Translations under genes and position numbers: made by a program | Assembly: GCF_018614415.1 (NCBI RefSeq) | Contig: NZ_JAGGOO010000002.1 | Coordinates: forward strand, 1-64,000 | Direction of reading: 5' to 3' | Source of the DNA: Streptomyces sp. ISL-12 | Lineage (GTDB): Bacteria > Actinomycetota > Actinomycetes > Streptomycetales > Streptomycetaceae | DNA length: 64,000 nucleotides | Notes under the pieces: model-generated | Database searches by the model: none | The model's input: only the letters and a program-made list of their open reading frames with translations | Told to the model about the DNA's origin: nothing | Part shown: piece after piece, positions 23,900-32,872 of the stretch | How the letters are laid out: every line of letters starts with the position of its first letter | Numbering within the stretch: the stretch's first letter is position 1

Positions 23900-25426
23900 A
23901 TGGACCACTCCGCCGCCGCGGCGCCCGCCGCCGGTCTGCGCGTCGCCAGTGCCCGAGGACGGTGGACGCTGCTGGCCACCGTGCTGGGCTCCGGTGTGGT
24001 CCTGCTCGGCTCGACCGTCACCAACGTGGCGCTGCCGCACATCGGTGCCGACTTCGGCGCCGGTCTCGCCGTGCTGCAGTGGACGGTCAACGCCTACATG
24101 CTGACCCTGGCGGGGCTGATCCTGCTGGGCGGTTCGCTGGGCGACCGGTTCGGGCGGCGGCGGGTCTTCGTCGTGGGCACCGTCTGGTTCGCGGCCGCCT
24201 CCCTGCTGTGCGCCCTGGCCCCGGACGCCGGCACGCTGATCGCCGCCCGGGCGTTGCAGGGCGTCGGCGGCGCGCTGCTCACCCCCGGTTCGCTGGCGAT
24301 CATCGAGGCGTCGTTCCACCCGGACGACCGGCCGCGCGCGATCGGCCTGTGGTCGGGTTTCGGCGGCATCGGCGCGGCGCTGGGGCCGTTCCTCGGCGGC
24401 TGGCTGGTGGACGGCCCCGGCTGGCGCTGGACCTTCCTGCTGAGCACCGTCCCGGCGCTGCTGTGCGTGCCGGTCGCGCTGCGCCACGTCCCGGAGTCCG
24501 TGGGGGCGCCCCGGCCGGCCCCGGCCGGCGGGCTGCGGCCGGGTTTCGACGTGTCCGGTGCCGTGCTGGGCGCGCTGGCGCTGGCACTGGCCACCTACGC
24601 GCTGACCGAGGCGCGCGGCGGCGGCCCGGTGGCCGTGACCGCCGCCGTCGCCGCCGTCCTGGTGGGCGCCGCGTTCCTGCGCGTCGAGCGGCGCGGCGGT
24701 GACCCGATGATGCCGCCGGCGATCTTCTCGTCCCGGCAGTTCACCGCCGTCAACCTGATCACCGTGTGCGTCTACGCGGGCACCGGCGGGTTCTTCTTCC
24801 TGACCGCGCTGCACTTGCAGATCGTCGTCGGGTACTCGGCGCTGGGCGCCGGTGCGGCCATGCTGCCCAACACCGTGCTGATGCTGCTGTTCTCGGCCGG
24901 TGCCGGGGCGCTCGCCCAGCGGCTGGGGCCGCGACTGCCGCTCACCGCGGGCCCGTTGGTGTGCGGGGCGGGCATGCTGATGATGCTGCGGGTCGGGCCG
25001 GGCGCGTCCTACCCGGCCGAGATCCTGCCCGCGCTGCTGGTGATGGGCGCCGGCATGGTGGTCCTGGTGGCGCCGCTGACGGTGACGCTGCTGTCGTCGG
25101 TGGACGCCGCCGACGCCGGGCTGGCCAGCGGCATCAACAACGCCGCGGCCCGGGCGGCCGGGCTGGTGGCCGTGGCGGCGCTGCCGCTGCTGGTCGGGAT
25201 GGGGCCGGACGCCTACCGGTCGGACGCGGCCTTCACCGCCGCGTTCGGCCGGGCCATGCCGCTGTGCGCGGGCCTGCCGGCCGTCGGCGCGGCGCTCGCC
25301 TTCGGCCTGCTGCCGCGGACAGCCTCGGCTCCCGGCCGCCCGCACGGGCGGGCCCACGGCTGGCTGATGGAGCCGCCGCTGGTCTCCCGCTTCCTGCACC
25401 ACCGCACCACCGCACCCCACCTGTGA
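23900..25426 (+). CDS. MFS drug:H+ antiporter, DHA2 (EmrB/QacA) family
   Basis: Protein of 508 aa with about 14 hydrophobic segments. Motif A GGSLGDRFGRRRV lies near residue 78, motif C-like LGPFLGGWLVD near 170, and LGSTVTNVALPHIGADF in the first helix is typical of DHA2 exporters. The substrate is unknown. AGGA precedes ATG 23900. It sits 106 bases after AhpD and 42 before the cupin gene, in one operon, suggesting export of a compound handled by the redox genes. Confidence 0.92.
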   Translation: MDHSAAAAPAAGLRVASARGRWTLLATVLGSGVVLLGSTVTNVALPHIGADFGAGLAVLQWTVNAYMLTLAGLILLGGSLGDRFGRRRVFVVGTVWFAAASLLCALAPDAGTLIAARALQGVGGALLTPGSLAIIEASFHPDDRPRAIGLWSGFGGIGAALGPFLGGWLVDGPGWRWTFLLSTVPALLCVPVALRHVPESVGAPRPAPAGGLRPGFDVSGAVLGALALALATYALTEARGGGPVAVTAAVAAVLVGAAFLRVERRGGDPMMPPAIFSSRQFTAVNLITVCVYAGTGGFFFLTALHLQIVVGYSALGAGAAMLPNTVLMLLFSAGAGALAQRLGPRLPLTAGPLVCGAGMLMMLRVGPGASYPAEILPALLVMGAGMVVLVAPLTVTLLSSVDAADAGLASGINNAAARAAGLVAVAALPLLVGMGPDAYRSDAAFTAAFGRAMPLCAGLPAVGAALAFGLLPRTASAPGRPHGRAHGWLMEPPLVSRFLHHRTTAPHL

Positions 25427-25468
25427 CACCCGGCCGGAACCCCCGGCCGCGAGGAGAAGGAGCACACC

Positions 25469-25963
25469 ATGTCGTACCCGTACCCGGAGCAGAAGTACTG
25501 GGGTGAGGACGGTGAGGTCAGCGCCGTCTTCCGGCCGGCCGGCACCCCGCCGGCCCTCGGGGAGAGCGGTACCGGCAAGGACGCCACCCACTATCTGGCG
25601 ACCACCGCCACCACCCGGGGCGAGTTCGGGCTGTACCGGGTGGAGATGCGGCCCCGGGCGGGCGGCCCCAAGACGCACTTCCACAAGCGGATCTCCGAGT
25701 CGTTCTACATCCTGGACGGCACCGTGCGGGTCTTCGACGGGGTGCGGTGGGTGGACGCCCGCAAGGGCGACTTCCTGCATGTGCCGCAGGGCGGGCTGCA
25801 CGCCTTCCGCAACGACTCCGACGCGCCGGCCGACATGCTGCTGCTGTTCACCCCGGGCGCCCCGCGCGAGGAGTACTTCGAGCAGGTGGCGCACCTGGCG
25901 CACGCCCCGGAGGAGGAGCGCGCCGCGTTCTTCGACAAGCACGACTCGTACTTCGTGGAGTAG
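25469..25963 (+). CDS. Cupin-domain protein
   Basis: Protein of 164 aa. The cupin metal-binding signatures are visible: KTHFHKRISESFYILDG (motif 1) and KGDFLHVPQGGLHAFRN (motif 2). The ending EEERAAFFDKHDSYFVE resembles quercetinase-like cupins. Substrate unknown. AGAAGGAG precedes ATG 25469. It is the last gene of the AhpD-MFS-cupin operon and is followed by a long hairpin. Confidence 0.9.
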   Translation: MSYPYPEQKYWGEDGEVSAVFRPAGTPPALGESGTGKDATHYLATTATTRGEFGLYRVEMRPRAGGPKTHFHKRISESFYILDGTVRVFDGVRWVDARKGDFLHVPQGGLHAFRNDSDAPADMLLLFTPGAPREEYFEQVAHLAHAPEEERAAFFDKHDSYFVE

Positions 25964-25970
25964 CCGGTCC

Positions 25971-26038
25971 TACGACGGGGCCCCGCGCCCGTGACATCCC
26001 GGCGGCTTCCGGTGTCACGGGCGCGGGGCCCCGTCGTA
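25971..26038. terminator. Bidirectional terminator, 26-bp perfect stem
   Basis: Arms 25971-25996 and 26013-26038 are perfectly complementary around a 16-base loop. It lies between convergent cupin genes. The TGTCACG in the right arm is not a promoter; no -10 follows. Confidence 0.85.
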
Positions 26039-26042
26039 CGAG

Positions 26043-26504
26043 TCAGGCCCTGGGCCGGGGGGCGCGCAGGTGGGCGCGCTCCTTCAGTTCGGCCTCGTCG
26101 ACCAGGGTCAGCATGGGCTGGCCCGGGGCGCACAACATGGTGACGACGAACTCGGTGCGCTCGTCGGCCAGGGCGTTGCCGTCCTGGTAGTGGATGGCGT
26201 CACCGCCGGGCTCCCAGAAGGTGCCGCCGGCCTCGACGACCCGCTCGGGCTCGCCCTCCAGCTCGAAGCGGACAGCGCCCTTGGTGACGTAGCCGAACGC
26301 CGGGCCGGAGTGGCGGTGCGGCGGGGTGCCCGGGTCGCCGGGCTCCCACTGGACGTGGATGGTCATCGCCGAGGCGCCTTCGGGGATGACGACCGGGGAG
26401 GCGTCCTGGATCACCTTCGCCGCCCGGGTCCAGCTGGGGCCGTCCTCGCCACCGGCTGCGTGCCCGTGGTGGCCGTGGTGGGTGTGCTGTGCGTTCTCCG
26501 ACAC
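26043..26504 (-). CDS. Cupin-domain protein
   Basis: Protein of 153 aa. The N-terminus is His-rich (HTHHGHHGHAAGG), possibly metal-binding. The cupin core has PPHRHSGPAFGYVTKG and EAGGTFWEPGGDAIHYQDG. GTG 26504 is chosen because GGAAGG precedes it and homology begins there. An exact ECF41-type promoter lies 62 bases upstream, back to back with that of the NmrA-AceE operon. Function unknown. Confidence 0.85.
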   Translation of the reverse strand: MSENAQHTHHGHHGHAAGGEDGPSWTRAAKVIQDASPVVIPEGASAMTIHVQWEPGDPGTPPHRHSGPAFGYVTKGAVRFELEGEPERVVEAGGTFWEPGGDAIHYQDGNALADERTEFVVTMLCAPGQPMLTLVDEAELKERAHLRAPRPRA

Positions 26505-26566
26505 TGGGTCGCACCTTCCGTAGTCGTGTCCGTGGCCCTCGGCCGCGGTGGCCGTGCCACCCTCCT

Positions 26567-26593
26567 GACCGGCTGACCGGTGGATCTGTGACA
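26567..26593 (-). promoter_or_regulatory. ECF41-type promoter, exact consensus
   Basis: On the minus strand: TGTCACA, 15 bases, CGGTC, 62 bases before the cupin start at 26504. Divergent with 26611-26637. Confidence 0.82.
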
Positions 26594-26610
26594 GTGCGCG
26601 CACGACACGG

Positions 26611-26637
26611 TGTCACAGGATTCGAAGCGGGCCGGTC
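26611..26637 (+). promoter_or_regulatory. ECF41-type promoter, exact consensus
   Basis: TGTCACA, 15 bases, CGGTC, 61 bases before the NmrA-like start at 26699. Only 17 bases separate it from the divergent -35. Confidence 0.85.
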
Positions 26638-26698
26638 TAGGTGGATGAGCACGGTGGCACTCCGACGCCCGCCACCGGCCGCGACGGAGGAGAGCCAG

Positions 26699-27439
26699 AT
26701 GAGAGTCGTCGTTGTAGGTGCCACCGGTCTGATCGGTGCGCGGACCGTCGCCCGGCTGCGGGACCACGGGGTGGAGGCCGTGCCGGCCTCCCGCGAGCAC
26801 GGGGTCGACGTCATCACCGGGGAGGGCCTGGACCGGGTACTGCGCACGGCCGAGGTGGTCGTGGACGTCACCGACGCGCCCACCCGGGAGCAGGACGTCA
26901 GCACCGCGTTCTTCACCACCGCCACGGGCAATGTCCTCAAGGCCGCCGCCGCGGCCGGCGTCGAGCACTACGTGGCGCTGTCGTTGGTGGGCGCCGACCG
27001 GGTCGGCTCGGGCTACTTCCGGGCCAAGGCGGCGCAGGAGGACCTCGCCCGGCACGCCACCGTGCCGTACTCCCTGGTGCGGGCCACACCGTTCTACGAG
27101 TCCCTGGCGGCCGTCGCGACCGCCGGTCTGCGGGCCGGCGGTGTGCATGTGCCGCCGCTGCTGCTGCGGCCGGTCTCGGCGGACGACGCCGCGGCGGCAC
27201 TCGCCCATGTCGCCGTGGGGTTGCCGCGGTTCGGCGTGCTCGAAGCCGCCGGGCCCGAGGAGCTGAAGCTGGAGAGCGCCACCGTCGAGCTGCTGGCCCG
27301 CCTCGGCCGGACCGGCCCGGTGATCCCCGACCCGCGCACCCCGTTCTTCGGCGCGGTGCTCCAGGAGCGGACCCTGCTTCCCGGACCGGACGCCCACCTG
27401 GGCAACCACAGCTTCGCCCAGTGGCTGCAGAGCCGCTGA
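26699..27439 (+). CDS. NmrA-like NAD(P)-binding epimerase/reductase
   Basis: Protein of 246 aa. The Rossmann motif is GATGLIG at residues 7-13; VDVTDAP and [12 protein letters not shown] match the paralogues at 1126, 14620 and 46007. GGAGGAGAG precedes ATG 26699. It is the first gene behind an exact ECF41-type promoter and only 32 bases upstream of the AceE-like gene, so the two should share a transcript. Substrate unknown. Confidence 0.9.
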   Translation: MRVVVVGATGLIGARTVARLRDHGVEAVPASREHGVDVITGEGLDRVLRTAEVVVDVTDAPTREQDVSTAFFTTATGNVLKAAAAAGVEHYVALSLVGADRVGSGYFRAKAAQEDLARHATVPYSLVRATPFYESLAAVATAGLRAGGVHVPPLLLRPVSADDAAAALAHVAVGLPRFGVLEAAGPEELKLESATVELLARLGRTGPVIPDPRTPFFGAVLQERTLLPGPDAHLGNHSFAQWLQSR

Positions 27440-27471
27440 ACCCGCCCGCCCGCACCGACCGGAAGGCCGCC

Positions 27472-30186
27472 ATGAGTGTTCCGTCCCGGCCCGCTGAGCC
27501 CCCCGTGCCCAGTGAGCTCGACCAACTGCCCGACCGCGACCGGGAGGAGACCGCCGAGTGGCAGGCGTCCCTGGACGCCGTCGTGCGCCACGCCGGGCCG
27601 GAACGGGCCGCCTATCTGATGCGGCGGGTGCACGAGTTCGCCGAGCGGACCGGCACCGCCCTGCCGGGGCTGCTGTCCTCCGACTACATCAACACCGTGC
27701 CGGCCGCCGCGCAGCCGCCGTTCGACGGCGACCTGGAGCTGGAGACCCGGATCACCGCGCTCAACCGGTGGAACGCCGCGGCGATGGTCACCCGCGGCGC
27801 CCCGCTGGGGCTGGGCGGCCACATCTCCACGTACGCCTCGGCGGCCTGGCTCTACGAGACCGGCTTCCACCACTTCTTCCGGGGCAAGGACGGCGACGGC
27901 TCGGGCGACCAGCTCTTCCTCCAGGGGCACGCCTCCCCCGGCATCTACGCCCGGGTGTTCCTCGAAGGGCGGCTGAGCGAGCGGGAGTTGGACGCCTTCC
28001 GGCGGGAGGCGGGCGGGCACGGGCTGCCGTCCTACCCGCACCCGCGGCGGCTGCCGTGGCTGTGGGAGTTCCCGACCGTCTCGATGGGGCTGGGCCCGCT
28101 CAACGCCGTGTACCAGGCCCGGTTCAACCGCTATCTGCACGCGCGCGGCATCAAGGACACCTCCGCCTCGCGGGTGTGGGCCTTCCTGGGCGACGGCGAG
28201 ACGGACGAACCGGAGTCCCTGGCCGCGCTGACCCTGGCCTCCCGCGAGGGCCTGGACAACCTGACCTTCGTCATCAACTGCAACCTGCAGCGCCTGGACG
28301 GGCCGGTACGGTCCAACTCCAAGATCGTGCAGGAGCTGGAGGCACGGTTCCGCGGCGCGGGCTGGCACGTGGTCAAGACGCTGTGGGGCGCCGCCTGGGA
28401 CCCGCTGCTCGCCCGGGACACCACCGGTGACCTGGTGCGCCGGCTGGGCGAGGTGCCCGACGCGCAGTTGCAGACGCTGGCCGCGCGGGACGCGGCGTAC
28501 GCCCGCGAGCACTTCTTCACCGGGCCCGCCCTGGCCGCGCTCGCCGCCTCGCTGAGCGACGCGCAGGTCACCGACCTGTTCGAGAACTCCCGTGGCGGAC
28601 ACGAGCCGTTGAAGGTGTACGCCGCCTACCGGGCCGCGGTGGAGCACCGGGGGGCGCCGACGGTGGTCCTCGCCCAGACGGTCAAGGGACACACCCTCGG
28701 CTCGGCGTTCGAGTCCCGCAACGCCAACCATCAGATGAAAAAGCTGACGATGGCTCAGTTCCGGGAGCTGCGCGACCTGCTGGACCTGCCCATTCCGGAC
28801 CGCGCGCTGGCCGGCGACCAGGTGCCGTACTGGCATCCGGGCGAGGACTCCCCCGAGGTGCGGTACCTGCGCGCGCGCCGGGCCGCGCTGGGCGGTCCGC
28901 TGCCGCTGCGGCGGGTGAGCGCGGGGCCGCTGCCGCAGCCGTCCGCCAAGCCCTTCGAGGAGCTGGAGAAGGGCTCCGGGCACCAGGAGATCGCCACCAC
29001 CATGGCACTGGTCCGGCTGGTCAGGGAGCTGATGCGGGACGAGCGGACCGGGGCCCGCTGGGTGCCGATCATCCCCGACGAGGCCCGTACCTTCGGCATG
29101 GAGTCGATGTTCCCCACGGCCGGCATCTACTCGCCGCTGGGCCAGACGTACGACCCGGTCGACGCCGGCCAGCTCCTGCACTACAAGGAGAGCGAGACCG
29201 GGCAGCTGCTCATCGAGGGCATCACCGAGGCCGGTTCGGTGGCCGAGTTCACCGCCGCGGCGACCTCGTACGCCACGCACGGCGAGCCGATGATCCCGTT
29301 CTACATCTTCTACGCCATGTTCGGTTTCCAGCGCACCGGCGACCAGTTCTGGGCGCTCGGCGACCAGATGGGCCGCGGTTTCGTGATCGGCGGCACCGCC
29401 GGGCGTACGACCATGACCGGTGAGGGCCTCCAGCACGGCGACGGCCACTCGCACCTGCTGGCCGCCACCAACCCGGCGGCGGTCAGCTACGACCCGGCGT
29501 TCGCCTACGAGATCGCCGTGATCGTCCGGGACGGTCTGCGCCGGATGTACGGCGAGCGGCCCGAGGACGTCTTCTACTACCTGACCGTGTACAACGAGCC
29601 CCGGCACCAACCCGCCATGCCGGCGGTGCCGGGCGTCGAGGAGGGCATCGTCCGGGGCGTCTACCGGTTCCGGCCCGCCGAGCCGGCCGCGGCCGCGGCG
29701 GCCGGGCCCCGGCTGCAACTGCTCGCCTCCGGTACGGCGATCCACTGGGCCCTGCGCGCGCAGGAACTGCTCGCCGCCGACTGGGACGTGCACGCCGACG
29801 TGTGGTCGGTGACGTCCTGGACGGAGCTGCGGCGGGACGCGATGGCGGCGGACGACGCGCGCACGCGCGGCGAGGACCGCACGCCGTACGTCACCCGGGC
29901 GCTGGCCGGGGCGCCGGGGCCGGTGCTGGCGGTCAGCGACTGGATGCGGCAGGTGCCGGACCAGATCAGCCAGTGGGTCGAGCAGGACTACTACTCGCTG
30001 GGCACCGACGGTTTCGGCCTGTCCGACACCCGTGCGGACGTACGCCGGTACTTCGGGGTCGACCCCGAGTCGATCGTGGTGACGGCCCTGGACCGGCTGG
30101 CCCGGGCCGGGCGGCTGTCCGCCGAGACCGTCGCGCGGGCCCGCGAGCGCTACCGCCGGGGGCCGTCCGGGCCCGCCGGTCAGTGA
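27472..30186 (+). CDS. aceE: Pyruvate dehydrogenase E1 component, homodimeric type
   Basis: Protein of 904 aa, full length for AceE. It catalyses thiamine-diphosphate-dependent decarboxylation of pyruvate and transfer to lipoyl-E2. The ThDP motif [10 protein letters not shown] begins near residue 240 and closes with [25 protein letters not shown] near 120 and the active-site [17 protein letters not shown] near 645 are hallmark AceE segments. The conserved residues I can read are intact. GGAAGG precedes ATG 27472. It lies between an NmrA-like gene and a damaged E2 gene under an ECF41-type promoter, so it is probably an accessory copy that would have to use an E2 encoded elsewhere. Confidence 0.93.
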   Translation: MSVPSRPAEPPVPSELDQLPDRDREETAEWQASLDAVVRHAGPERAAYLMRRVHEFAERTGTALPGLLSSDYINTVPAAAQPPFDGDLELETRITALNRWNAAAMVTRGAPLGLGGHISTYASAAWLYETGFHHFFRGKDGDGSGDQLFLQGHASPGIYARVFLEGRLSERELDAFRREAGGHGLPSYPHPRRLPWLWEFPTVSMGLGPLNAVYQARFNRYLHARGIKDTSASRVWAFLGDGETDEPESLAALTLASREGLDNLTFVINCNLQRLDGPVRSNSKIVQELEARFRGAGWHVVKTLWGAAWDPLLARDTTGDLVRRLGEVPDAQLQTLAARDAAYAREHFFTGPALAALAASLSDAQVTDLFENSRGGHEPLKVYAAYRAAVEHRGAPTVVLAQTVKGHTLGSAFESRNANHQMKKLTMAQFRELRDLLDLPIPDRALAGDQVPYWHPGEDSPEVRYLRARRAALGGPLPLRRVSAGPLPQPSAKPFEELEKGSGHQEIATTMALVRLVRELMRDERTGARWVPIIPDEARTFGMESMFPTAGIYSPLGQTYDPVDAGQLLHYKESETGQLLIEGITEAGSVAEFTAAATSYATHGEPMIPFYIFYAMFGFQRTGDQFWALGDQMGRGFVIGGTAGRTTMTGEGLQHGDGHSHLLAATNPAAVSYDPAFAYEIAVIVRDGLRRMYGERPEDVFYYLTVYNEPRHQPAMPAVPGVEEGIVRGVYRFRPAEPAAAAAAGPRLQLLASGTAIHWALRAQELLAADWDVHADVWSVTSWTELRRDAMAADDARTRGEDRTPYVTRALAGAPGPVLAVSDWMRQVPDQISQWVEQDYYSLGTDGFGLSDTRADVRRYFGVDPESIVVTALDRLARAGRLSAETVARARERYRRGPSGPAGQ

Positions 30187-30202
30187 GGAGTTGACCGACG
30201 TC

Positions 30203-31339
30203 ATGACGATTGCCCTGACCCTGCCCGCGCTCGGCGAGTCCGTCACCGAGGCCACGGTGACGCGCTGGCTGAAACAGGCGGGCGACCGTGTCGAGGCCGA
30301 CGAGCCGCTGCTGGGGGTGTCCACCGACAAGGTCGGCACCGAGCCCCCCGCCCCGGCCGGCGGGGGGCTGCTGGAGATCACCGCCGCCGAGGACGAGACG
30401 GTGGAGGTCGGCGCCCGGCTGGCCGTCATCGGGACCGGGACGACGGCGGACACGGGGGGGGGGGTGGTGTCTGAGGGGGGTCCGGCGGTGCCGGCGACTC
30501 CGGTGGCTCTGGTGACTCCAACTGCCCCTACCACTCCGGTAACCACACCGATGAGCCCCGCCCCGGCGGCGGACCGCCTCCCGCTGCGGGGCCGGACCGT
30601 TCCGCTGACCCGGATGCGCCGGGCCATCGGCGACAACCTGAAGAAGGCGTTGCGCGAGCAGGCGCAGCTGACCACCACGGTGGAGGCCGACGTCACCCGG
30701 CTGATCCGGCTGCGGGCCGGTGCGAAGGACGGGTTCCTCGACCGGGAGGGCGTCAAGCTGTCACCGCTGCCCTTCTTCCTCAAGGCCGCCGCCCAGGCGC
30801 TGAAGGCGCACCAGGTGGTCAACGCCAGGATCGACGAGGCCGCGGGGACGATCACCTGCTTCGACACCGAGAACGTCGGCGCCGACGGCAAGGAGTCCAT
30901 CGGCGTCCGGGACCTGGTGCACCTGTCCCTGTCGTACGACCACCGGCTGGTGGACGGTGCGGACGCGGCCCGCTATCTGACCACCGTCAGGGCGCCGCGG
31001 CCACCCGGGGCAGCCAGGTGCGCCGCGCCTCGGCCGGCGGGTGCCCGCAACACCCAGGGCCGTTCCGAGGCAGGCGGCCAGCGCCACCGTGCAGGGATCA
31101 CCGGAGGTGCCGAGGAGCACGGCACCCGGCGGTCACCGCGGACAGCGTCAGGTTCGTCGCGGCGAGCAGCCACTGCCCGCGCCCAGCACCAGGCAGCCAG
31201 TCAGCAGCAGCACGACGCCGCCGGCGTCGAAGCGGTCAGTTGGCCCATGATGTGGGCGGCCTGGCCGTCGATGCGGGCACCGGCTCCCTCCAGGTCGGTG
31301 CCGACCCGGACGGGCGTGCTTTCGGTGTCGGGCATCTGA
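30203..31339 (+). CDS. 2-oxo acid dehydrogenase E2 (lipoyl acyltransferase), internally deleted and 3'-replaced
   Basis: The frame encodes up to 378 aa. An intact lipoyl domain comes first, with lipoyl Lys43 in STDKVGTE. A Pro/Thr/Ala linker containing an 11-G run (30454-30464) follows; I see no peripheral subunit-binding domain. The acyltransferase domain starts (RMRRAIGDNLKKALREQAQLT) but jumps from TITCFDTENV directly to ESIGVRDLVHLSLSYDHRLVDG, apparently lacking about 100 residues. After YLTTV the frame reads through unrelated sequence antisense to a decayed gene. The catalytic His of DHRLVDG remains, but the domain is probably inactive. ATG 30203 follows GAGGAG. It could still act as a lipoyl donor, or be a pseudogene. 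Confidence 0.7.
   Translation: MTIALTLPALGESVTEATVTRWLKQAGDRVEADEPLLGVSTDKVGTEPPAPAGGGLLEITAAEDETVEVGARLAVIGTGTTADTGGGVVSEGGPAVPATPVALVTPTAPTTPVTTPMSPAPAADRLPLRGRTVPLTRMRRAIGDNLKKALREQAQLTTTVEADVTRLIRLRAGAKDGFLDREGVKLSPLPFFLKAAAQALKAHQVVNARIDEAAGTITCFDTENVGADGKESIGVRDLVHLSLSYDHRLVDGADAARYLTTVRAPRPPGAARCAAPRPAGARNTQGRSEAGGQRHRAGITGGAEEHGTRRSPRTASGSSRRAATARAQHQAASQQQHDAAGVEAVSWPMMWAAWPSMRAPAPSRSVPTRTGVLSVSGI
30985..31335 (-). pseudogene. Frameshifted remnant of a small membrane protein gene
   Basis: ATG 31335 follows GAAGGA and encodes MPDTESTPVRVGTDLEGAG and on to GQAAHIMGQLT. After that the plausible protein switches frame: FDAGGVVLLLTGCLVLGAGSG appears in a second frame and VLLGTSGDPCTVALAACLG in a third. 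The hydrophobic segments suggest a two- or three-helix membrane protein. The remnant lies antisense to the replaced 3' end of the E2 gene, so one rearrangement may have damaged both. Confidence 0.45.
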
Positions 31340-31427
31340 TGTCCTTCGGCGGAGAGGGGTGGTCATCCCAGCCGGGCCGGCGGGAGCCGGACGGCGGTGA
31401 GGTCGGCCAGGTTGGCCTGCGGGGCGG

Positions 31428-31928
31428 TCACCTACTTCCGCCGCCGGCGGCGGGGATCCGGCCGGCCGGGCCGAGGAGCCGGACCGAGGCGGTGACCGCG
31501 CCGTCCGTCTCCACCCGCCGCACGGGGACGGGCGCGTGCCGCAGGATGGCGTCGATCCGTGTGTCCCCCGGCAGACAGAGCCCGTAGAGCGTCTCCCAGC
31601 CGCCGTCGAGCGCGTGCCGGAGCAGGGCGTGCAGCAGGCGGGTGCCCAGTCCGCGGCCCTGCCAGGCGTCCTCCACCAGCAGCGCGGCCTCCACGTCGGA
31701 GTGGTCCGGCATCAGGTGTCCCACCGCGACGAAGCGGCCGGTGGTGTCCCGCGCCGCCAGATGGACCGACCCCGGCCGGCCCAGCAGCGTGGGCAGACAG
31801 GTTCCGGGGTCGGCCATCGCACGGTGGTAGCGGCTCCACAGGGTCCGGGTGGAGCAGCGGCGGTGCAGCGCCACGACCCGGGCGAGATCGGCGGGTCCGG
31901 TCGGGACGATCCGCGGTGCGCGACGCAT
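31428..31928 (-). CDS. GNAT-family N-acetyltransferase
   Basis: Protein of 166 aa. The acetyl-CoA-binding motif EDAWQGRGLGTRLL lies near residues 88-101, preceded by AAGHLMPDH- and EAALLVED-type strands. The N-terminal TLWSRYHRAM resembles GNATs fused to acyl-CoA synthetases, here free-standing. The substrate is unknown. ATG 31928 lies 15 bases past the secreted hydrolase stop on the same strand, without a clear ribosome site, so it is probably the third gene of the cytochrome b operon. Confidence 0.8.
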   Translation of the reverse strand: MRRAPRIVPTGPADLARVVALHRRCSTRTLWSRYHRAMADPGTCLPTLLGRPGSVHLAARDTTGRFVAVGHLMPDHSDVEAALLVEDAWQGRGLGTRLLHALLRHALDGGWETLYGLCLPGDTRIDAILRHAPVPVRRVETDGAVTASVRLLGPAGRIPAAGGGSR

Positions 31929-31942
31929 CGGTTCGCCGCCGG

Positions 31943-32821
31943 TCAGCGCACCGAACGGGCGGCGTCCTCGATGACGTCGGTGACCGTGTCCGGCCGTGAC
32001 ACGCTCACCGCGTGCGAGGAGCGGACCTCGAAGGTGTGGGCGCCGGCCCGCTCGGCCATGAACCGCTGGGCGGCGGGCGGGATGTTGAGGTCGCGGGTGG
32101 CGACCAGCACCCAGGACGGGATGGTCTTCCAGGCCGGCTCGGCCGCGCCCTCGGCCAGGGCGGCCTCGGTGACCGGCCGCTGGGTGACGGCCATCAGGTC
32201 GGTCTTGGCGCGCGGCACGTCCGCCGCGAACTGGTGACGGAACTTGTCCTGCTGGATGTAGAGGTCGGTGCCCGTGGAGCCGTCGGCGCCGGTGACGGGC
32301 ACCGGCCGCAGCGCCTCGCCGAGCGTGCCGCCGGGGAACTTCCCGGACAGGTCGACCGCGCTCTCGCCCTCCTCGGGGAGGAAGGCGGCCAGGTAGACCA
32401 GTGCCTCGACGTCCCGGTCGCCGGTGGCCGCGTTGCTGATCACCGAGCCGCCGTAGGAGTGGCCGGCCAGGACGACGGGTCCGTCGATGCCGGCCAGGAC
32501 GTCCTTGAGGTAGGCGCTGTCACCACTGAGGGAGCGCAGCGGGTTGGCGACGGCGACCACCGGGTAACCGTCGTGTCTCAGTTTCCCGATGACGTCGTTC
32601 CAGCTCGTGGAGTCGGCGAACGCGCCGTGCACCAGGACGACGGTGGGCTTGGCGGCGGGGGCCGGGGCGCCCTTGTCGGCGGCGGCCGGGCCGACCGAGG
32701 TGACCAGGACGCTCGCGACGACACTGGCGCCGGCCAGGACGGTCAGGGCGAAACGGGCCCGGGCGGTGCGGGTGGTACGGGTTGACAGGGGGGTGCCGGT
32801 GGTGTGCGGGGAGCGGTTCAT
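31943..32821 (-). CDS. Secreted alpha/beta hydrolase (paralogue of 20557)
   Basis: Protein of 292 aa. It has an N-terminal signal peptide (basic TRTTRTARARF, a hydrophobic LTVLAGASVVASVLVTSVG, then PAAADKG with cleavage after ADA-type residues near 48). The hydrolase domain follows: VVLVHGAFADSTSW, nucleophile GHSYGG, catalytic His in SSHAVSVSRPDTV. The domain aligns with the cytoplasmic enzyme at 20557 over about 235 residues. GAAAGG precedes ATG 32821. It is 51 bases downstream of the cytochrome b gene on the same strand. Substrate unknown. Confidence 0.9.
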   Translation of the reverse strand: MNRSPHTTGTPLSTRTTRTARARFALTVLAGASVVASVLVTSVGPAAADKGAPAPAAKPTVVLVHGAFADSTSWNDVIGKLRHDGYPVVAVANPLRSLSGDSAYLKDVLAGIDGPVVLAGHSYGGSVISNAATGDRDVEALVYLAAFLPEEGESAVDLSGKFPGGTLGEALRPVPVTGADGSTGTDLYIQQDKFRHQFAADVPRAKTDLMAVTQRPVTEAALAEGAAEPAWKTIPSWVLVATRDLNIPPAAQRFMAERAGAHTFEVRSSHAVSVSRPDTVTDVIEDAARSVR

Positions 32822-32872
32822 GTCGATCGCCTTTCGTGAAGGGGTGGGACGGTGCGGTGAGCGAGCCGGGGG

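Noticed and set aside
26013..26019. TGTCACG as a possible ECF41-type -35
   Set aside because: It lies in the right arm of a 26-bp perfect terminator stem and has no CGGTC 15 bases on.
27094..30900. Open frame of about 1,270 codons on the strand opposite AceE and E2
   Set aside because: High G+C genes regularly open the opposite frame. The AceE protein has full-length family similarity and the antisense product has none.
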